Shown here: positions 1-6,891 of the stretch, piece after piece | Layout of the letters: every line of letters begins with the position of its first letter | Position numbering within the stretch: position 1 is the first letter of the stretch | Source of the DNA: Deltaproteobacteria bacterium RBG_13_61_14 | GTDB taxonomy: Bacteria; RBG-13-61-14 | NCBI GenBank assembly: GCA_001797815.1 | Contig: MGQK01000081.1 | Span: forward strand, 55,261 to 80,466 | Length of the DNA stretch: 25,206 bases | Direction: 5' to 3' | Notes under the pieces: model-generated | Told to the model about the DNA's origin: nothing | The model's database searches: none | What the model saw: the letters and a program-made list of their open reading frames with translations, nothing else | Made by a program: the position numbers and the translations under genes

Positions 1-2
1 TG

Positions 3-218
3 ATGGTCCGGGGCCGCGACACCACCACCGCTTATGAGATGGTGCCGGACGACTTCCGCCAGGTCTGGCCCAACCTGGCCCGGGAAATGGCCCAGGTGGT
101 CTTTCAGCAGCGGCCGGTCCGCTCGGACGGCGCCCTTTCCCGCCAGGCCCTGGCCCTGGCGCTGGCCGCGGGTAAAAGTGCGGCAGGGCATGAAGAGGTC
201 GTCTTCACCGAAGCTTAA
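3..218 (+). CDS. 3' end of an unidentified protein, possibly Gfo/Idh/MocA-type oxidoreductase tail
   Basis: The frame is open to the left edge, so the true start probably lies outside the window; the ATG at position 3 need not be the start. About 71 residues are visible. The tail has an alanine-rich helix (ALALALAAGKSAA) followed by a short strand (EEVVF). This resembles the C-terminal helix and strand that end many Gfo/Idh/MocA dehydrogenases, but no catalytic or cofactor motif is in view, so that name is a guess. A small hairpin (237-252) follows the stop without an adjacent T-run. Confidence 0.45.
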   Translation: MVRGRDTTTAYEMVPDDFRQVWPNLAREMAQVVFQQRPVRSDGALSRQALALALAAGKSAAGHEEVVFTEA

Positions 219-340
219 ATCGAGACCTCTCCCGATTCCTGGATTTCCAGGACGCGCCCGGGAGCGCAGGGGAAAAATTTTTGTCCGGCGAAGCTAAATC
301 GCTTTGGGGTTAATCCAAGGGGGGAAAATCCTTTTTACTC

Positions 341-369
341 TTCTCAAATTAGTTAGAGTTTGCTATAGT
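341..369 (+). promoter_or_regulatory. Candidate sigma70-like promoter for the FBP aldolase/phosphatase gene
   Basis: TTCTCA (341-346) and TATAGT (364-369) are separated by 17 bp, and the second hexamer lies 46 bp before the ATG at 416. The -10 box is good and the -35 box is weak. The segment is AT-rich compared with the flanking genes. Confidence 0.4.
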
Positions 370-415
370 ATTCGATCTACTACCACCATAACCTTTTCAG
401 GAAAGGAGTTGAAAG

Positions 416-1534
416 ATGAAAGTAACAATCAGCGTGATTAAAGCCGACATCGGCAGTATCGGCGGCCACATCAAACCCAGCGAGGCGCTGGTGGACGCGG
501 TCCGGGATTTTGTCGCGGCCAAGAAAGGTGACCTGGTCATTGACTACTTCATCGGCACCACCGGGGACGACATCGCCATCCTGGTCACCCACACCAAGGG
601 GGTGAACAACCGCCAGATTCACAAGATGGGCTGGGACGCCTTCAAGACCGCCACCGACGAGGTCGCCAAACCCCAGGGCCTGTATGGTGCCGGACAGGAC
701 TTGTTGGTGGATGCCTTTTCCGGCAACGTCAAGGGCATGGGCCCGGCGGTGGCGGAGATGAGCATCGAGGAGCGGCCGAACGAGCCGTTTGTCTTCTTTG
801 CCGCGGACAAGACCGACCCCGGCGCCTATAACCTGCCCCTTTACCTGGGCTTTGCCGATCCCATGTATTGCGCGGGCCTGATGTTGAGTCCCAAGATGTT
901 CAAGGGCTTCAAGTTCCGGATCATGGACGTCAACTACACGAAAGGCGACAAGTCTATTGACTTGAACACGCCGGAAGAGCTTTACGACATCGCCGCCCTG
1001 CTCCGCGACAACCAGCGGTTCGTGGTCGAGAGCATCTGGTCGCGGGAGACCGGGGCCCAAGCCGCGGCGGTTTCGACCACCCGGCTCCACAACATCGCCG
1101 GCAAATACACGGGCAAGGACGACCCGGTCATGCTCGTCCGCGTCCAGGGCGAGTTCCCGGCCACCGGCGAGGTGCTGGCGCCCTTTGAAAAGTGCCACCT
1201 GGTCGCCGGCTTCATGCGCGGAAGCCACACCGGCCCGCTCACTCCGAGCAAGCTCTACACCGACATTTCCTACTTCGACGGGCCGCCGGTGGTGACCGGC
1301 GCCGCCTTTTGCGTGCACCACGGAATCCTCACCGAGCCGGCCGACGTGTTCGCCAATCCGTTCTGGGACGCGGTGCGGACCAAGGCCGCGGCCAAGGCGG
1401 TCTATATCCGGGAGCAAGGCTTCTTCGGCGCGGCCATGCTGGGCATGAACGAGCTGGAATACGGCGGGATCGTGGAAAAACTGAAAAAGCTGGACGCCCG
1501 GTTCAAGATCCGGGAGACCAAGAAGAAAAAGTAG
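416..1534 (+). CDS. fbp: Fructose-1,6-bisphosphate aldolase/phosphatase (class V FBPase, archaeal type)
   Basis: This bifunctional gluconeogenic enzyme condenses glyceraldehyde-3-phosphate with DHAP and then dephosphorylates FBP to fructose-6-phosphate. It is 372 aa, the usual family length. Family features visible are the N-terminal KADIGSIGGH (residues 9-18), the metal-binding GDDIAI (50-55), GAGQDLL (91-97), and RGSHTGPLTP in the C-terminal third. Y231 and K234 show the Tyr-x-x-Lys spacing of the Tyr and Schiff-base Lys described for archaeal homologues. The start is supported by an AGGAAAGGAG Shine-Dalgarno just upstream. The gene appears monocistronic, with its own promoter-like sequence and a strong hairpin downstream. 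The family is widespread in Archaea and in deep-branching or thermophilic and anaerobic bacteria. The C-terminus is a lysine-rich tail (KKKK). Confidence 0.95.
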   Translation: MKVTISVIKADIGSIGGHIKPSEALVDAVRDFVAAKKGDLVIDYFIGTTGDDIAILVTHTKGVNNRQIHKMGWDAFKTATDEVAKPQGLYGAGQDLLVDAFSGNVKGMGPAVAEMSIEERPNEPFVFFAADKTDPGAYNLPLYLGFADPMYCAGLMLSPKMFKGFKFRIMDVNYTKGDKSIDLNTPEELYDIAALLRDNQRFVVESIWSRETGAQAAAVSTTRLHNIAGKYTGKDDPVMLVRVQGEFPATGEVLAPFEKCHLVAGFMRGSHTGPLTPSKLYTDISYFDGPPVVTGAAFCVHHGILTEPADVFANPFWDAVRTKAAAKAVYIREQGFFGAAMLGMNELEYGGIVEKLKKLDARFKIRETKKKK

Positions 1535-1547
1535 GCCGATGATTAAG

Positions 1548-1583
1548 GAAGGCAGGGGCGGCCATCCGGCCGCCCCTGCCTTC
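1548..1583 (+). terminator. Perfect 16-bp stem-loop after the fbp gene
   Basis: GAAGGCAGGGGCGGCC (1548-1563), loop ATCC, then the exact complement (1568-1583), beginning 13 nt after the stop codon. The stem is very GC-rich. No T-run follows, so it could be an mRNA 3' end stabiliser or a dispersed hairpin repeat rather than a classical intrinsic terminator. Confidence 0.55.
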
Positions 1584-1610
1584 AACTCTCTGCGCCTTGC
1601 GTTGGCATCC

Positions 1611-1637
1611 TTGAACCTACTTCTATCCTGGTATAGA
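1611..1637 (+). promoter_or_regulatory. Candidate extended -10 promoter of the WD40 gene
   Basis: TATAGA (1632-1637) is preceded by TG at 1629-1630 (TGnTATAGA, extended -10). A TTGAAC hexamer at 1611-1616 sits 15 bp upstream, shorter than ideal. The start codon at 1669 is 31 nt downstream of the -10 box. Confidence 0.4.
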
Positions 1638-1668
1638 TTAGAGTTTGTCTTCGACTGGGAGGTGCTTC

Positions 1669-2670
1669 ATGACCAAAATAATGCGCCGAGTCCTCATCTT
1701 TCCCCTGGCCATGCTCTTTCTGGCACCTTCTGGTCAACCTCAAAAGATTCTTCTCTCAGGCGACCCTTCGTGCTTCAAACAATCGCGGGTCATTATCACT
1801 AACCAAGATGAAATAAGATCTATTACCTTCTCTCCTGATGGGGAAATTTTAGCGGCTGGAGCTATTGGAGATCAGGGCATCACAGAGTTATGGGAGATTT
1901 CTTCCGGCACAAAGATACGCGCTTTTGAAAGATCCAGCACATCCGACCTGTGCTTTTCTCCAGATGGGAAAATTCTTGCTTCGGCAAGTTTCACTTTTGA
2001 CAAGATTTCTTTATGGGACCCTTCAACAGGCCAAGAGCTTAATAGCCTTTTCGGCCATGGCCCTATATCTTTTTCACCAGATGGCAAAATTTTAGTTTAT
2101 AAAGGTGAAGATAGAACGATAAGATTTTGGGAGGTTGCTTCTGGAAAAGAAATTCATATTCCCATACAAAAGGGCCCTATTGGAGCAATTTCATTTTCTC
2201 CGGATGGCAAAACCCTTGCTTCAAGTGTTACTGATAATTATGGCCATTATAGCGCCAAACTATGGGATGCTTTTAATTTAACAGAGATTTTAACGCTTCC
2301 TGGCACTCCTCCTTTATGCTTCTCCCCGGATGGAAAAATTCTAGCCATTGGCAGTAACTCGTATAATATTAAACTTTGGGATTCTTCTTCCGGAAAGGAA
2401 GTTCGCGCACTCAAAATGGGACAATTCGATATAAAGTCAATTTCTTTTTCTCCGAATGGAAAGTGGCTGGCGGCGGCTGATGGAATGAATATCTATATTT
2501 GGGAAGTTTCTTCTGGCCATTTGGTGAAAACCTTGAAAAGCAATAAGATTGACAGATGGGTTGTTTCCTTTTCTCCAAACGGGAAATGGCTTGCCGCCGG
2601 CGGATGCGCAGAAATGCCAGATCAACGTTGCATAAAGGGAGCAATCATGCTCTGGTCTTGCGAGGAATGA
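1669..2670 (+). CDS. Secreted WD40-repeat beta-propeller protein
   Basis: 333 aa from the ATG at 1669. That start is preferred over an in-frame TTG at 1645 because GGGAGG lies 7 nt before it. The N-terminus (TKIMRR then VLIFPLAMLFLAP) looks like a Sec signal peptide, so the propeller should be periplasmic or secreted. Seven repeats of the (S/C)FSP(D/N)Gxx(L/I) type follow, most continuing to a LWD/FWE/IWE-type strand, enough for a complete seven-bladed propeller. Nothing catalytic is visible; such propellers act as binding platforms and the partner is unknown. The coding sequence is clearly AT-richer and uses more A/T-ending codons than the genes on both sides, which suggests transfer or a recently acquired gene. 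Confidence 0.85.
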   Translation: MTKIMRRVLIFPLAMLFLAPSGQPQKILLSGDPSCFKQSRVIITNQDEIRSITFSPDGEILAAGAIGDQGITELWEISSGTKIRAFERSSTSDLCFSPDGKILASASFTFDKISLWDPSTGQELNSLFGHGPISFSPDGKILVYKGEDRTIRFWEVASGKEIHIPIQKGPIGAISFSPDGKTLASSVTDNYGHYSAKLWDAFNLTEILTLPGTPPLCFSPDGKILAIGSNSYNIKLWDSSSGKEVRALKMGQFDIKSISFSPNGKWLAAADGMNIYIWEVSSGHLVKTLKSNKIDRWVVSFSPNGKWLAAGGCAEMPDQRCIKGAIMLWSCEE

Positions 2671-2698
2671 TTGATCAATCCTCATAATAGGGCATAAT
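2671..2698 (+). promoter_or_regulatory. Candidate promoter of the M6 metalloprotease gene
   Basis: TTGATC (2671-2676) and CATAAT (2693-2698) with a 16-bp spacer, starting directly after the WD40 stop codon and 47 bp before the GTG at 2746. Confidence 0.4.
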
Positions 2699-2745
2699 CT
2701 AGATTTTTTCCAAACAGCCGAAATAGGGAGTAAAATTTATTTAGC

Positions 2746-5508
2746 GTGAATCGGCCCAAACATCTTTCTTTTTCTGGTCACCCCAAACACGTTTCTCTTT
2801 GTGCTTTCCGTGCTCTCTGTGTCTCGGTGGTGATATCTTTTTTCTTTCCTGTTTTCCTCCATGCCCAGCCCCGGCCCTCGCTCCCCGGCGTGCCCTACGC
2901 CTTCACACCTTCGCTGGGCAAGGCCCGGCTGCTGGTGTTGCTGATCAACTTTCCCAATCAAACGCCGCTTTTCTCGCCCGACCAGTTCCAGGAGCTTTTC
3001 TTCTCCCGCGGCGCCTACCCCACCGGCTCGCTGGCCGATTACCTGGCCGAAAATTCCTACGGCAAACTCATCGTGGAAGGTGAAGTGCGGGGCTGGTATC
3101 AGGCTAAAGAGCCGGAGGCCTATTACGCGGGCAACGCCTTTGGCCACAAGCCGACGCTGTATCCTCGGAGCATGGCGCGGCTGGTGGAGGAAGCGGTGGC
3201 CCAGGCCGAGGCCGAGGGGGTGGATTTCTCCGCCTACGACAACAACGGCGACGGTCATGTGGACGGTTTGGTGGTGATCCACCAGGGGCCGGGCGGCGAC
3301 GTGACCAATCGGCCCGACAACCTCTGGACCACGATGGACTATATTTCCCGCGGCCGGGGCACGGCCCTTCAGGTGGACGGCGTGAAGGTGGACCGGTTCC
3401 TGATTTTCGAGGAGTATTACCAGCCGGACCGGATCCTGCCCGTCGGGATTGTGGCGCACGAGTTCGGTCATGCCCTGGGGCTGCCCGACTTTTACCAGCA
3501 CGGCGGCCGGCTGGCGCTGGCCGGGGTCTATGACCTGATGAGCGCCGGGGTCTGGGGCGGAGGCGACGCCACCCGTCCCTTCCAGCTCTCGGCCTATTCC
3601 AAGGCCGAGCTCGGCTGGCTTTCGCCGAAGGTCATCACCGGCCGGCAGCGAGTGGCGCTGGCTCCCCTGGAGCAAAAGGCCGAGGCCGCGCGCCTGAACA
3701 CGCCCCGACCCGGGGAATACTTCCTCCTCGAATACCGCGCCCAGGTCGGCTTTGATCAGAACCTGCCGGGCCAAGGACTCCTGATCTGGCACGTGGATGA
3801 AAATGTCATCACCGGTAACGACCTGCCTTGCACCGGCTGTTGCAGAAACCATCCCTTGCTGGCCCTGGAACAGGCCGACGGCGGCAACGACCTTGAGCAG
3901 GGCAAAAACCGGGGCAACGCCGAGGACTTTTTCCCCGGCCCCAAGCAGGAGCGGAAGCTCTTTGCCCAAACTACCGGCACCGGCGGCGAGCGCAACCGGG
4001 GCGCTCATTCCTTGACCTGGGACTGTGAGCTGAGCGGGGTGCGGGTCTCGGATATCCGCCTGGCCGACGGCAAGGTTTTATTCCAGGCCCGAGATGACGA
4101 TCCCGGCCTTTTCTACACCGACTGGCCCTGGCTGGTGCTGCGCTCGGTGCAAGTGGAAGAGGTCCGGGGCGACGGCGATGGCCGGGCCGAGCCGGGCGAA
4201 AGCGTCCGCCTTTATCCCGTGTTCTATAACCAGGGAGCCAAGGCCAGGAAGCTCCGGATCACCGCCACGGGCCCGGGGCTAGATTTTTCGAACCGGCCCC
4301 TGAAAATTTCCAAGGTCCGGCCGCGGGAAGAGTTCCTGCCTGGCGCCGGCCTGGACCTGGAAATCCCGGCTGACTTTGGACCCGCCCGGGTGAAGGACAT
4401 TCATTGGACCATTGCCCTGCGCAAAAAGGAAACCAAGATCGAGCGGGTCACGCCCCTGGTGATCGGCACTCCGGAGATCCTGGTGGTGAATGGAGCCGGT
4501 CCGGGCGTGGCCGGCCTCTACCAGGACCTCCTGGATAAGTTGCAGGAGCCGTATGAACTCTGGGACCTGAACCGCCGGGGCGCGCCTCCCCTCGCCCGAC
4601 TAAAGGAGCAGCGCACGCTCATCTGGCTGGAGCCTTTTTCAGGCTCGGCCGCGGCCTCATTGACCTCCGAGCGGCAACAACTGATGCAACAGTATCTGGC
4701 GGCCGGCGGCAACCTCCTGCTGGTCGCGCCGGGCTTAAAGCTGGCCCCGGTCTTCGACCCTGTATTCGACCCTGAGGCTCATACCCGAAGGGAGGCTCCG
4801 TTCGGCCTGTCTTCGACCCTGAGTGCTCAGACCGAAGGGAGCTCACGGCCGAAGGCAGACCGAAGGGAGCCGGCGCCCGGCTCGGCCGAAGCCTTGGCAA
4901 AAGAGATGTTGCGCGTGCGGCCGGGCACGGCGTTCGGGGGAATTTCCCAGGTCAAGGGCCAGGCCGGAGATCTTATTTCCCGTGACCAGACCTTTGCGGT
5001 TCAAGACCTGTTCGGCTATCCCTCCTTGCCGGTCTATATGGAAATCCTTCCCGGCGAAGAAGCGGCGCCGGTCTATACCGACCCCTTTGGCCACGTGGTG
5101 GGCGTCCGCTACCCGGCAGAACGGCCCGGCAACTGGAAGGCGGTTACCCTCAGCTTCAGCTTCGAAGCCCTGCCCTTGACCGCGCAGATGCAGGCCCTGG
5201 CCCGCGTCCTCGATTTCTTCCGCCGGCCGGTGGATGCGCCGGTGGTGGACGCGATCCGGCCTTCCGCCGGGATGCGGGGCACCAGCCAGGTCAAACTGGT
5301 CCTGAGCGGGCTTAACCTTTGCCCGGAGATGACCGTGGACCTGGGCGAAGGAGTCCAGGTGGATGAAGTCCGGGCGAAGGACTCCAAGTCCCTGGAACTG
5401 ATCATCCATATTGACCCCAGCGCCCCGGTCGGCCGACGCGACCTGACCCTGCACGCGCCCGGCCAGGAGCCGCTGGTTCTGCCTGGTTCGTTCACTGTAA
5501 TCCCTTAA
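2746..5508 (+). CDS. M6-family (immune inhibitor A-like) zinc metalloprotease, multidomain, exported
   Basis: 920 aa. The zinc site is HEFGHALGLPD (H238, E239, H242, D248), with the downstream YDLMS Met-turn around M265. Other M6-typical segments are an EF-hand-like DNNGDGHVDG (165-174), EYFLLEYR (324-331), GQGLLIWHVDE (342-352) and LALEQADGGNDL (372-383). After about residue 430 come a beta-sandwich-like segment, an alpha/beta segment starting EILVVNGAG that resembles a GATase/ThuA-like fold, and a C-terminal IPT/TIG-like domain (from about APVVDAIRPSAG). Start: GTG at 2746 with AGGGAG about 13 nt upstream, which is long. A hydrophobic stretch (SVVISFFFPVFLHAQ, 27-41) gives a signal peptide with cleavage near HAQ. 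Two oddities: residues about 1-30 are written in a dispersed heptamer-like repeat, and residues about 669-708 are written in a palindromic repeat. Likely an extracellular or cell-envelope protease. Confidence 0.88.
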   Translation: MNRPKHLSFSGHPKHVSLCAFRALCVSVVISFFFPVFLHAQPRPSLPGVPYAFTPSLGKARLLVLLINFPNQTPLFSPDQFQELFFSRGAYPTGSLADYLAENSYGKLIVEGEVRGWYQAKEPEAYYAGNAFGHKPTLYPRSMARLVEEAVAQAEAEGVDFSAYDNNGDGHVDGLVVIHQGPGGDVTNRPDNLWTTMDYISRGRGTALQVDGVKVDRFLIFEEYYQPDRILPVGIVAHEFGHALGLPDFYQHGGRLALAGVYDLMSAGVWGGGDATRPFQLSAYSKAELGWLSPKVITGRQRVALAPLEQKAEAARLNTPRPGEYFLLEYRAQVGFDQNLPGQGLLIWHVDENVITGNDLPCTGCCRNHPLLALEQADGGNDLEQGKNRGNAEDFFPGPKQERKLFAQTTGTGGERNRGAHSLTWDCELSGVRVSDIRLADGKVLFQARDDDPGLFYTDWPWLVLRSVQVEEVRGDGDGRAEPGESVRLYPVFYNQGAKARKLRITATGPGLDFSNRPLKISKVRPREEFLPGAGLDLEIPADFGPARVKDIHWTIALRKKETKIERVTPLVIGTPEILVVNGAGPGVAGLYQDLLDKLQEPYELWDLNRRGAPPLARLKEQRTLIWLEPFSGSAAASLTSERQQLMQQYLAAGGNLLLVAPGLKLAPVFDPVFDPEAHTRREAPFGLSSTLSAQTEGSSRPKADRREPAPGSAEALAKEMLRVRPGTAFGGISQVKGQAGDLISRDQTFAVQDLFGYPSLPVYMEILPGEEAAPVYTDPFGHVVGVRYPAERPGNWKAVTLSFSFEALPLTAQMQALARVLDFFRRPVDAPVVDAIRPSAGMRGTSQVKLVLSGLNLCPEMTVDLGEGVQVDEVRAKDSKSLELIIHIDPSAPVGRRDLTLHAPGQEPLVLPGSFTVIP
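2796..2837 (+). repeat. Dispersed degenerate-heptamer repeat overlapping the protease signal peptide
   Basis: The sequence runs TTTGTGCTTTCCGTGCTCTC then TGTGTCTCGGTGGTGATATC. The same family recurs at 7391-7449. Read on the minus strand it encodes HHRDTESTEST, the peptide typical of this repeat family when it is spuriously translated in environmental genomes. Here the plus strand supplies the first codons of the M6 protease. Confidence 0.75.
4751..4870 (+). repeat. In-frame palindromic repeat insertion inside the M6 protease gene
   Basis: About 120 bp made of two related units: TTCGACCCTGAGGCTC...CCGAAGGGAGG, then TTCGGCCTGTCTTCGACCCT...GACCGAAGGGAGCTCACGG. The minus-strand reading of 5551-5610, just downstream of this gene, is nearly the same sequence. 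The segment is an in-frame block of about 40 codons (EAHTRREAPFGLSSTL... to ...RPKADRRE) lying between the strand GNLLLVAPGLKL and the following helix. This is low-complexity, charged protein unlike its surroundings. Confidence 0.75.
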
Positions 5509-5684
5509 AAAGCGTGCAGGCCTGTTGTTATCCGCCCTTGACCAACGGTCCTTCGACCCTGAGCTCCCTTCGGGTCTGAGCCTCAGGGTCGAAGACAGGC
5601 CGAAGCGGGAAAGGGCCCAGTTTCCCCCACCGGCAGGTGGTGGCGGCACACCAGAACTGCAACAAACTTACATATTATAGGGGA
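5509..5684. other. Intergenic segment after the protease gene with palindromic repeat
   Basis: No gene is seen. It contains the palindromic repeat at 5551-5610 and then unremarkable sequence to 5684. It opens a gene-free stretch that runs to hicB at 6324. Confidence 0.6.
5551..5610 (-). repeat. Palindromic repeat copy downstream of the M6 protease gene
   Basis: CTTCGACCCTGAG (5551-5563) pairs perfectly with CTCAGGGTCGAAG (5582-5594), a 13-bp stem with an 18-nt loop, followed by ACAGGCCGAAGCGGG. On the minus strand it matches the copy inside the protease gene (4797-4850) with a few indels. It lies 43 bp after the protease stop and could also act as a 3' hairpin, although no T-run follows. Confidence 0.75.
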
Positions 5685-5727
5685 TGATGAAGGATCAAGG
5701 ATCAAGGCTGAAAGATGAAGGCTGAAA
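5685..5727 (+). repeat. Short interspersed direct repeats (GATGAAGG / GGATCAA / GGCTGAAA)
   Basis: GATGAAGG, GGATCAAGG and GGCTGAAA each occur twice, interleaved. This is simple direct-repeat DNA without coding potential. Confidence 0.6.
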
Positions 5728-5907
5728 TAAAACGATGGTTCGAGATTCTAACCCGGCAATTTCTCAAGGCCTTTTTGTCCTACTGCACTCAAAACGCTCC
5801 CCCATTCCCGGCCCCGGCTCTTCCAAATCCCCAGATACTCCTCCCCGACTACCCGGGAACCAACTTAACCTGGCGAAATTTCTCTTGGTTTCTTCTTCTT
5901 CTCTTTC

Positions 5908-5939
5908 CCGACATACTACATACGACATACGATATACCC
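5908..5939 (+). repeat. Repeat A, left copy (CGACATAC family)
   Basis: A 32-bp segment of CATAC/CGATATAC units. Its reverse complement is at 7206-7237, with 29 of 32 positions identical by my hand alignment, forming a widely spaced inverted pair around hicBA. Confidence 0.7.
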
Positions 5940-5950
5940 TCTTCAAACGT

Positions 5951-6043
5951 CCCCCCATTCTGCACGCCAACCACCCCATCTTGCACGGCAGCCACCCCAT
6001 TCTGCTCAGCAACCACCCCATCCAACGCGGCAACCACCCCAGG
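5951..6043 (+). repeat. 21-bp tandem repeat, four copies plus a partial fifth
   Basis: Units start at 5951, 5972, 5993, 6014 and 6035 (partial). Consensus: CACCCCATyyTGCACGGCAAC with substitutions between copies. The 21-bp period is divisible by 3, so all frames stay open and short overlapping ORFs appear (5715-6146 and 5735-6163). There is no ribosome-binding site or composition to support a real protein. Units abut without spacers, so this is not a CRISPR array. Confidence 0.8.
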
Positions 6044-6050
6044 GGAAAAG

Positions 6051-6086
6051 GGTGTCATGGTGTCATGGTGGCAGGGTGTCAAGGTC
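6051..6086 (+). repeat. Repeat B, left copy (GGTGTCATGGTGTCA)
   Basis: GGTGTCATGGTGTCATGG followed by TGGCAGGGTGTCAAGGTC. The inverted counterpart is at 6931-6966. Confidence 0.65.
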
Positions 6087-6105
6087 AAGAGAAGAATAGG
6101 ATCAT

Positions 6106-6134
6106 CCACAGATTTCACCGATTACACCGATTTC
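6106..6134 (+). repeat. Repeat C, left copy (CCACAGATTTCACCGATT)
   Basis: Units of GATTACACC/GATTTCACC type, a dispersed repeat pattern. A second copy in the same orientation begins at 6835. Confidence 0.65.
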
Positions 6135-6189
6135 AAGAAAAACTAAAGCCTAAGCTCCCCTAATGTCTAAATCTACTGCATACTGCTAA

Positions 6190-6241
6190 ACTGGGGGACA
6201 GACATTCCGCCTTCGCGGAGGAAGTAGCGCTCCGGCGGAGT
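6190..6241 (+). repeat. REP-like element next to the hicBA promoter
   Basis: CTGGGGGACAGACATTCC is followed by the small hairpin CCGC-CTTC-GCGG (6207-6218) and a second GC-rich inverted segment (GCGCTCCGGCGGAG). A GGGGACAGACATTCC-like head plus a hairpin resembles REP/RAYT-type elements. No transposase gene is present here. Confidence 0.45.
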
Positions 6242-6286
6242 CTCTCTTGCTTGTCATCCATTGAATCCTCGGAGTTTCACCCGGCC

Positions 6287-6314
6287 TTGACAATGTTCGG
6301 CGGCGTGGTAGCAT
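6287..6314 (+). promoter_or_regulatory. Promoter of hicB-hicA
   Basis: Consensus TTGACA (6287-6292), 16-bp spacer, TAGCAT (6309-6314). The hicB ATG at 6324 begins only 10 nt after the -10 box, so the leader would be a few nucleotides at most. No Shine-Dalgarno is visible before the ATG. Confidence 0.5.
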
Positions 6315-6323
6315 AAAAGCATC

Positions 6324-6575
6324 ATGAGACAGGTTTATAAAATTCCTTTGATCCTGACCCCTCAGCCGGAGGGCGGTTACACCGTCACCAGCCCGGTCCT
6401 GCCCGAACTGGTGACCGAGGGCGACAGCCTGGAAGAAGCGCTGGCCAACGTCCGGGATGCCCTGGAGGCGGCGCTGGAGACCTACGAGGACTTGGGCAAA
6501 CCCCTTCCGGCCAATCTGCGCCAGGATTCTCAGGCCGAGCCGATCTGGTTTGAATATCTTGTGCCCGGCCGATGA
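6324..6575 (+). CDS. hicB: HicB-family antitoxin
   Basis: 83 aa. The sequence has the HicB partial RNase-H fold pattern: a first strand (YKIPLILTPQPEGGYTV), then SPVLPELVTEGDSLEEALAN, where the PELVTEGDS turn and following helix are typical, and a long helix (VRDALEAALETYEDLG). It is a short HicB: after about residue 65 there is only a tail and no obvious ribbon-helix-helix or HTH DNA-binding domain. It should neutralise the HicA mRNA interferase encoded by the next gene. The two overlap by ATGA (6572-6575), implying translational coupling. The antitoxin gene comes first, the reverse of the hicA-hicB order of many loci. The pair sits within a repeat mosaic, consistent with a mobile or recently acquired module. 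Confidence 0.9.
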   Translation: MRQVYKIPLILTPQPEGGYTVTSPVLPELVTEGDSLEEALANVRDALEAALETYEDLGKPLPANLRQDSQAEPIWFEYLVPGR

Positions 6576-6784
6576 AATATCGGGAAGCGGCCAAGAAGCT
6601 CGAACGGCTGGGCTGTCAGGAGTTGCCGCGCCGGGGCAGCGGCTCCCATCGCAAATGGCTTAATCCCGCCACCCAGCGCGCCACCGTCCTCCCTGACTGG
6701 GGTTCCAAGGATCTAAAACTCGGAACCTTGCGCGCGGCAGTCAAGCAACTAGGACTGGAATGGGAAAAGTTTGAAAAAAGCTGA
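6572..6784 (+). CDS. hicA: HicA-family toxin (mRNA interferase)
   Basis: 70 aa with the dsRBD-like HicA layout. An N-terminal helix (KYREAAKKLERLG) is followed by a strand and RRGSGSHRKW, where H26 in GSHRKW is the expected catalytic histidine. Then come a strand containing ATVLP, and LKLGTLRAAVKQLGLEWEKF, matching the usual C-terminal helix (GTLRxIxKQxGL). HicA toxins cleave mRNA independently of ribosome position or act as general RNases, and are held inactive by HicB. The start overlaps the hicB stop. The key residue is present, so the toxin is probably intact. Confidence 0.9.
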   Translation: MKYREAAKKLERLGCQELPRRGSGSHRKWLNPATQRATVLPDWGSKDLKLGTLRAAVKQLGLEWEKFEKS

Positions 6785-6834
6785 AAAGGATCAGCCGGTC
6801 CATGCGTCTCAGCGGGATGGCCTGAAACCTCTTT

Positions 6835-6855
6835 CCACAGATTTCACAGATTTTC
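6835..6855 (+). repeat. Repeat C, right copy
   Basis: CCACAGATTTCACAGATTTT, matching 6106-6134 in the same orientation. Confidence 0.6.
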
Positions 6856-6891
6856 TCAGCTAGACTTTAGGGGCGTGGCTGACCATAGGGG

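Noticed and set aside
237-252. TCCTGG-ATTT-CCAGGA hairpin as terminator of the first gene
   Set aside because: Only six base pairs and the T-run starts about 25 nt later; too weak to call.
380-1585. 401-aa minus-strand ORF
   Set aside because: Fully antisense to the FBP aldolase/phosphatase gene, with no family resemblance; GC-rich codons leave the opposite strand open.
2737-4008. 423-aa minus-strand ORF ending in HRDTESTEST
   Set aside because: Antisense to the M6 protease; the tail is the translated dispersed repeat, a known source of false annotations.
4843-5649. 268-aa minus-strand ORF
   Set aside because: Antisense shadow of the protease 3' end plus the palindromic repeat; no ribosome-binding site or recognised motif.
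5951-6043. CRISPR-like array
   Set aside because: Units are contiguous 21-mers with no unique spacers, and no cas genes are present.
5715-6163. Two overlapping 142-143-aa ORFs
   Set aside because: Built from tandem and dispersed repeats in different frames; the 21-bp period keeps several frames open. No protein-like composition.
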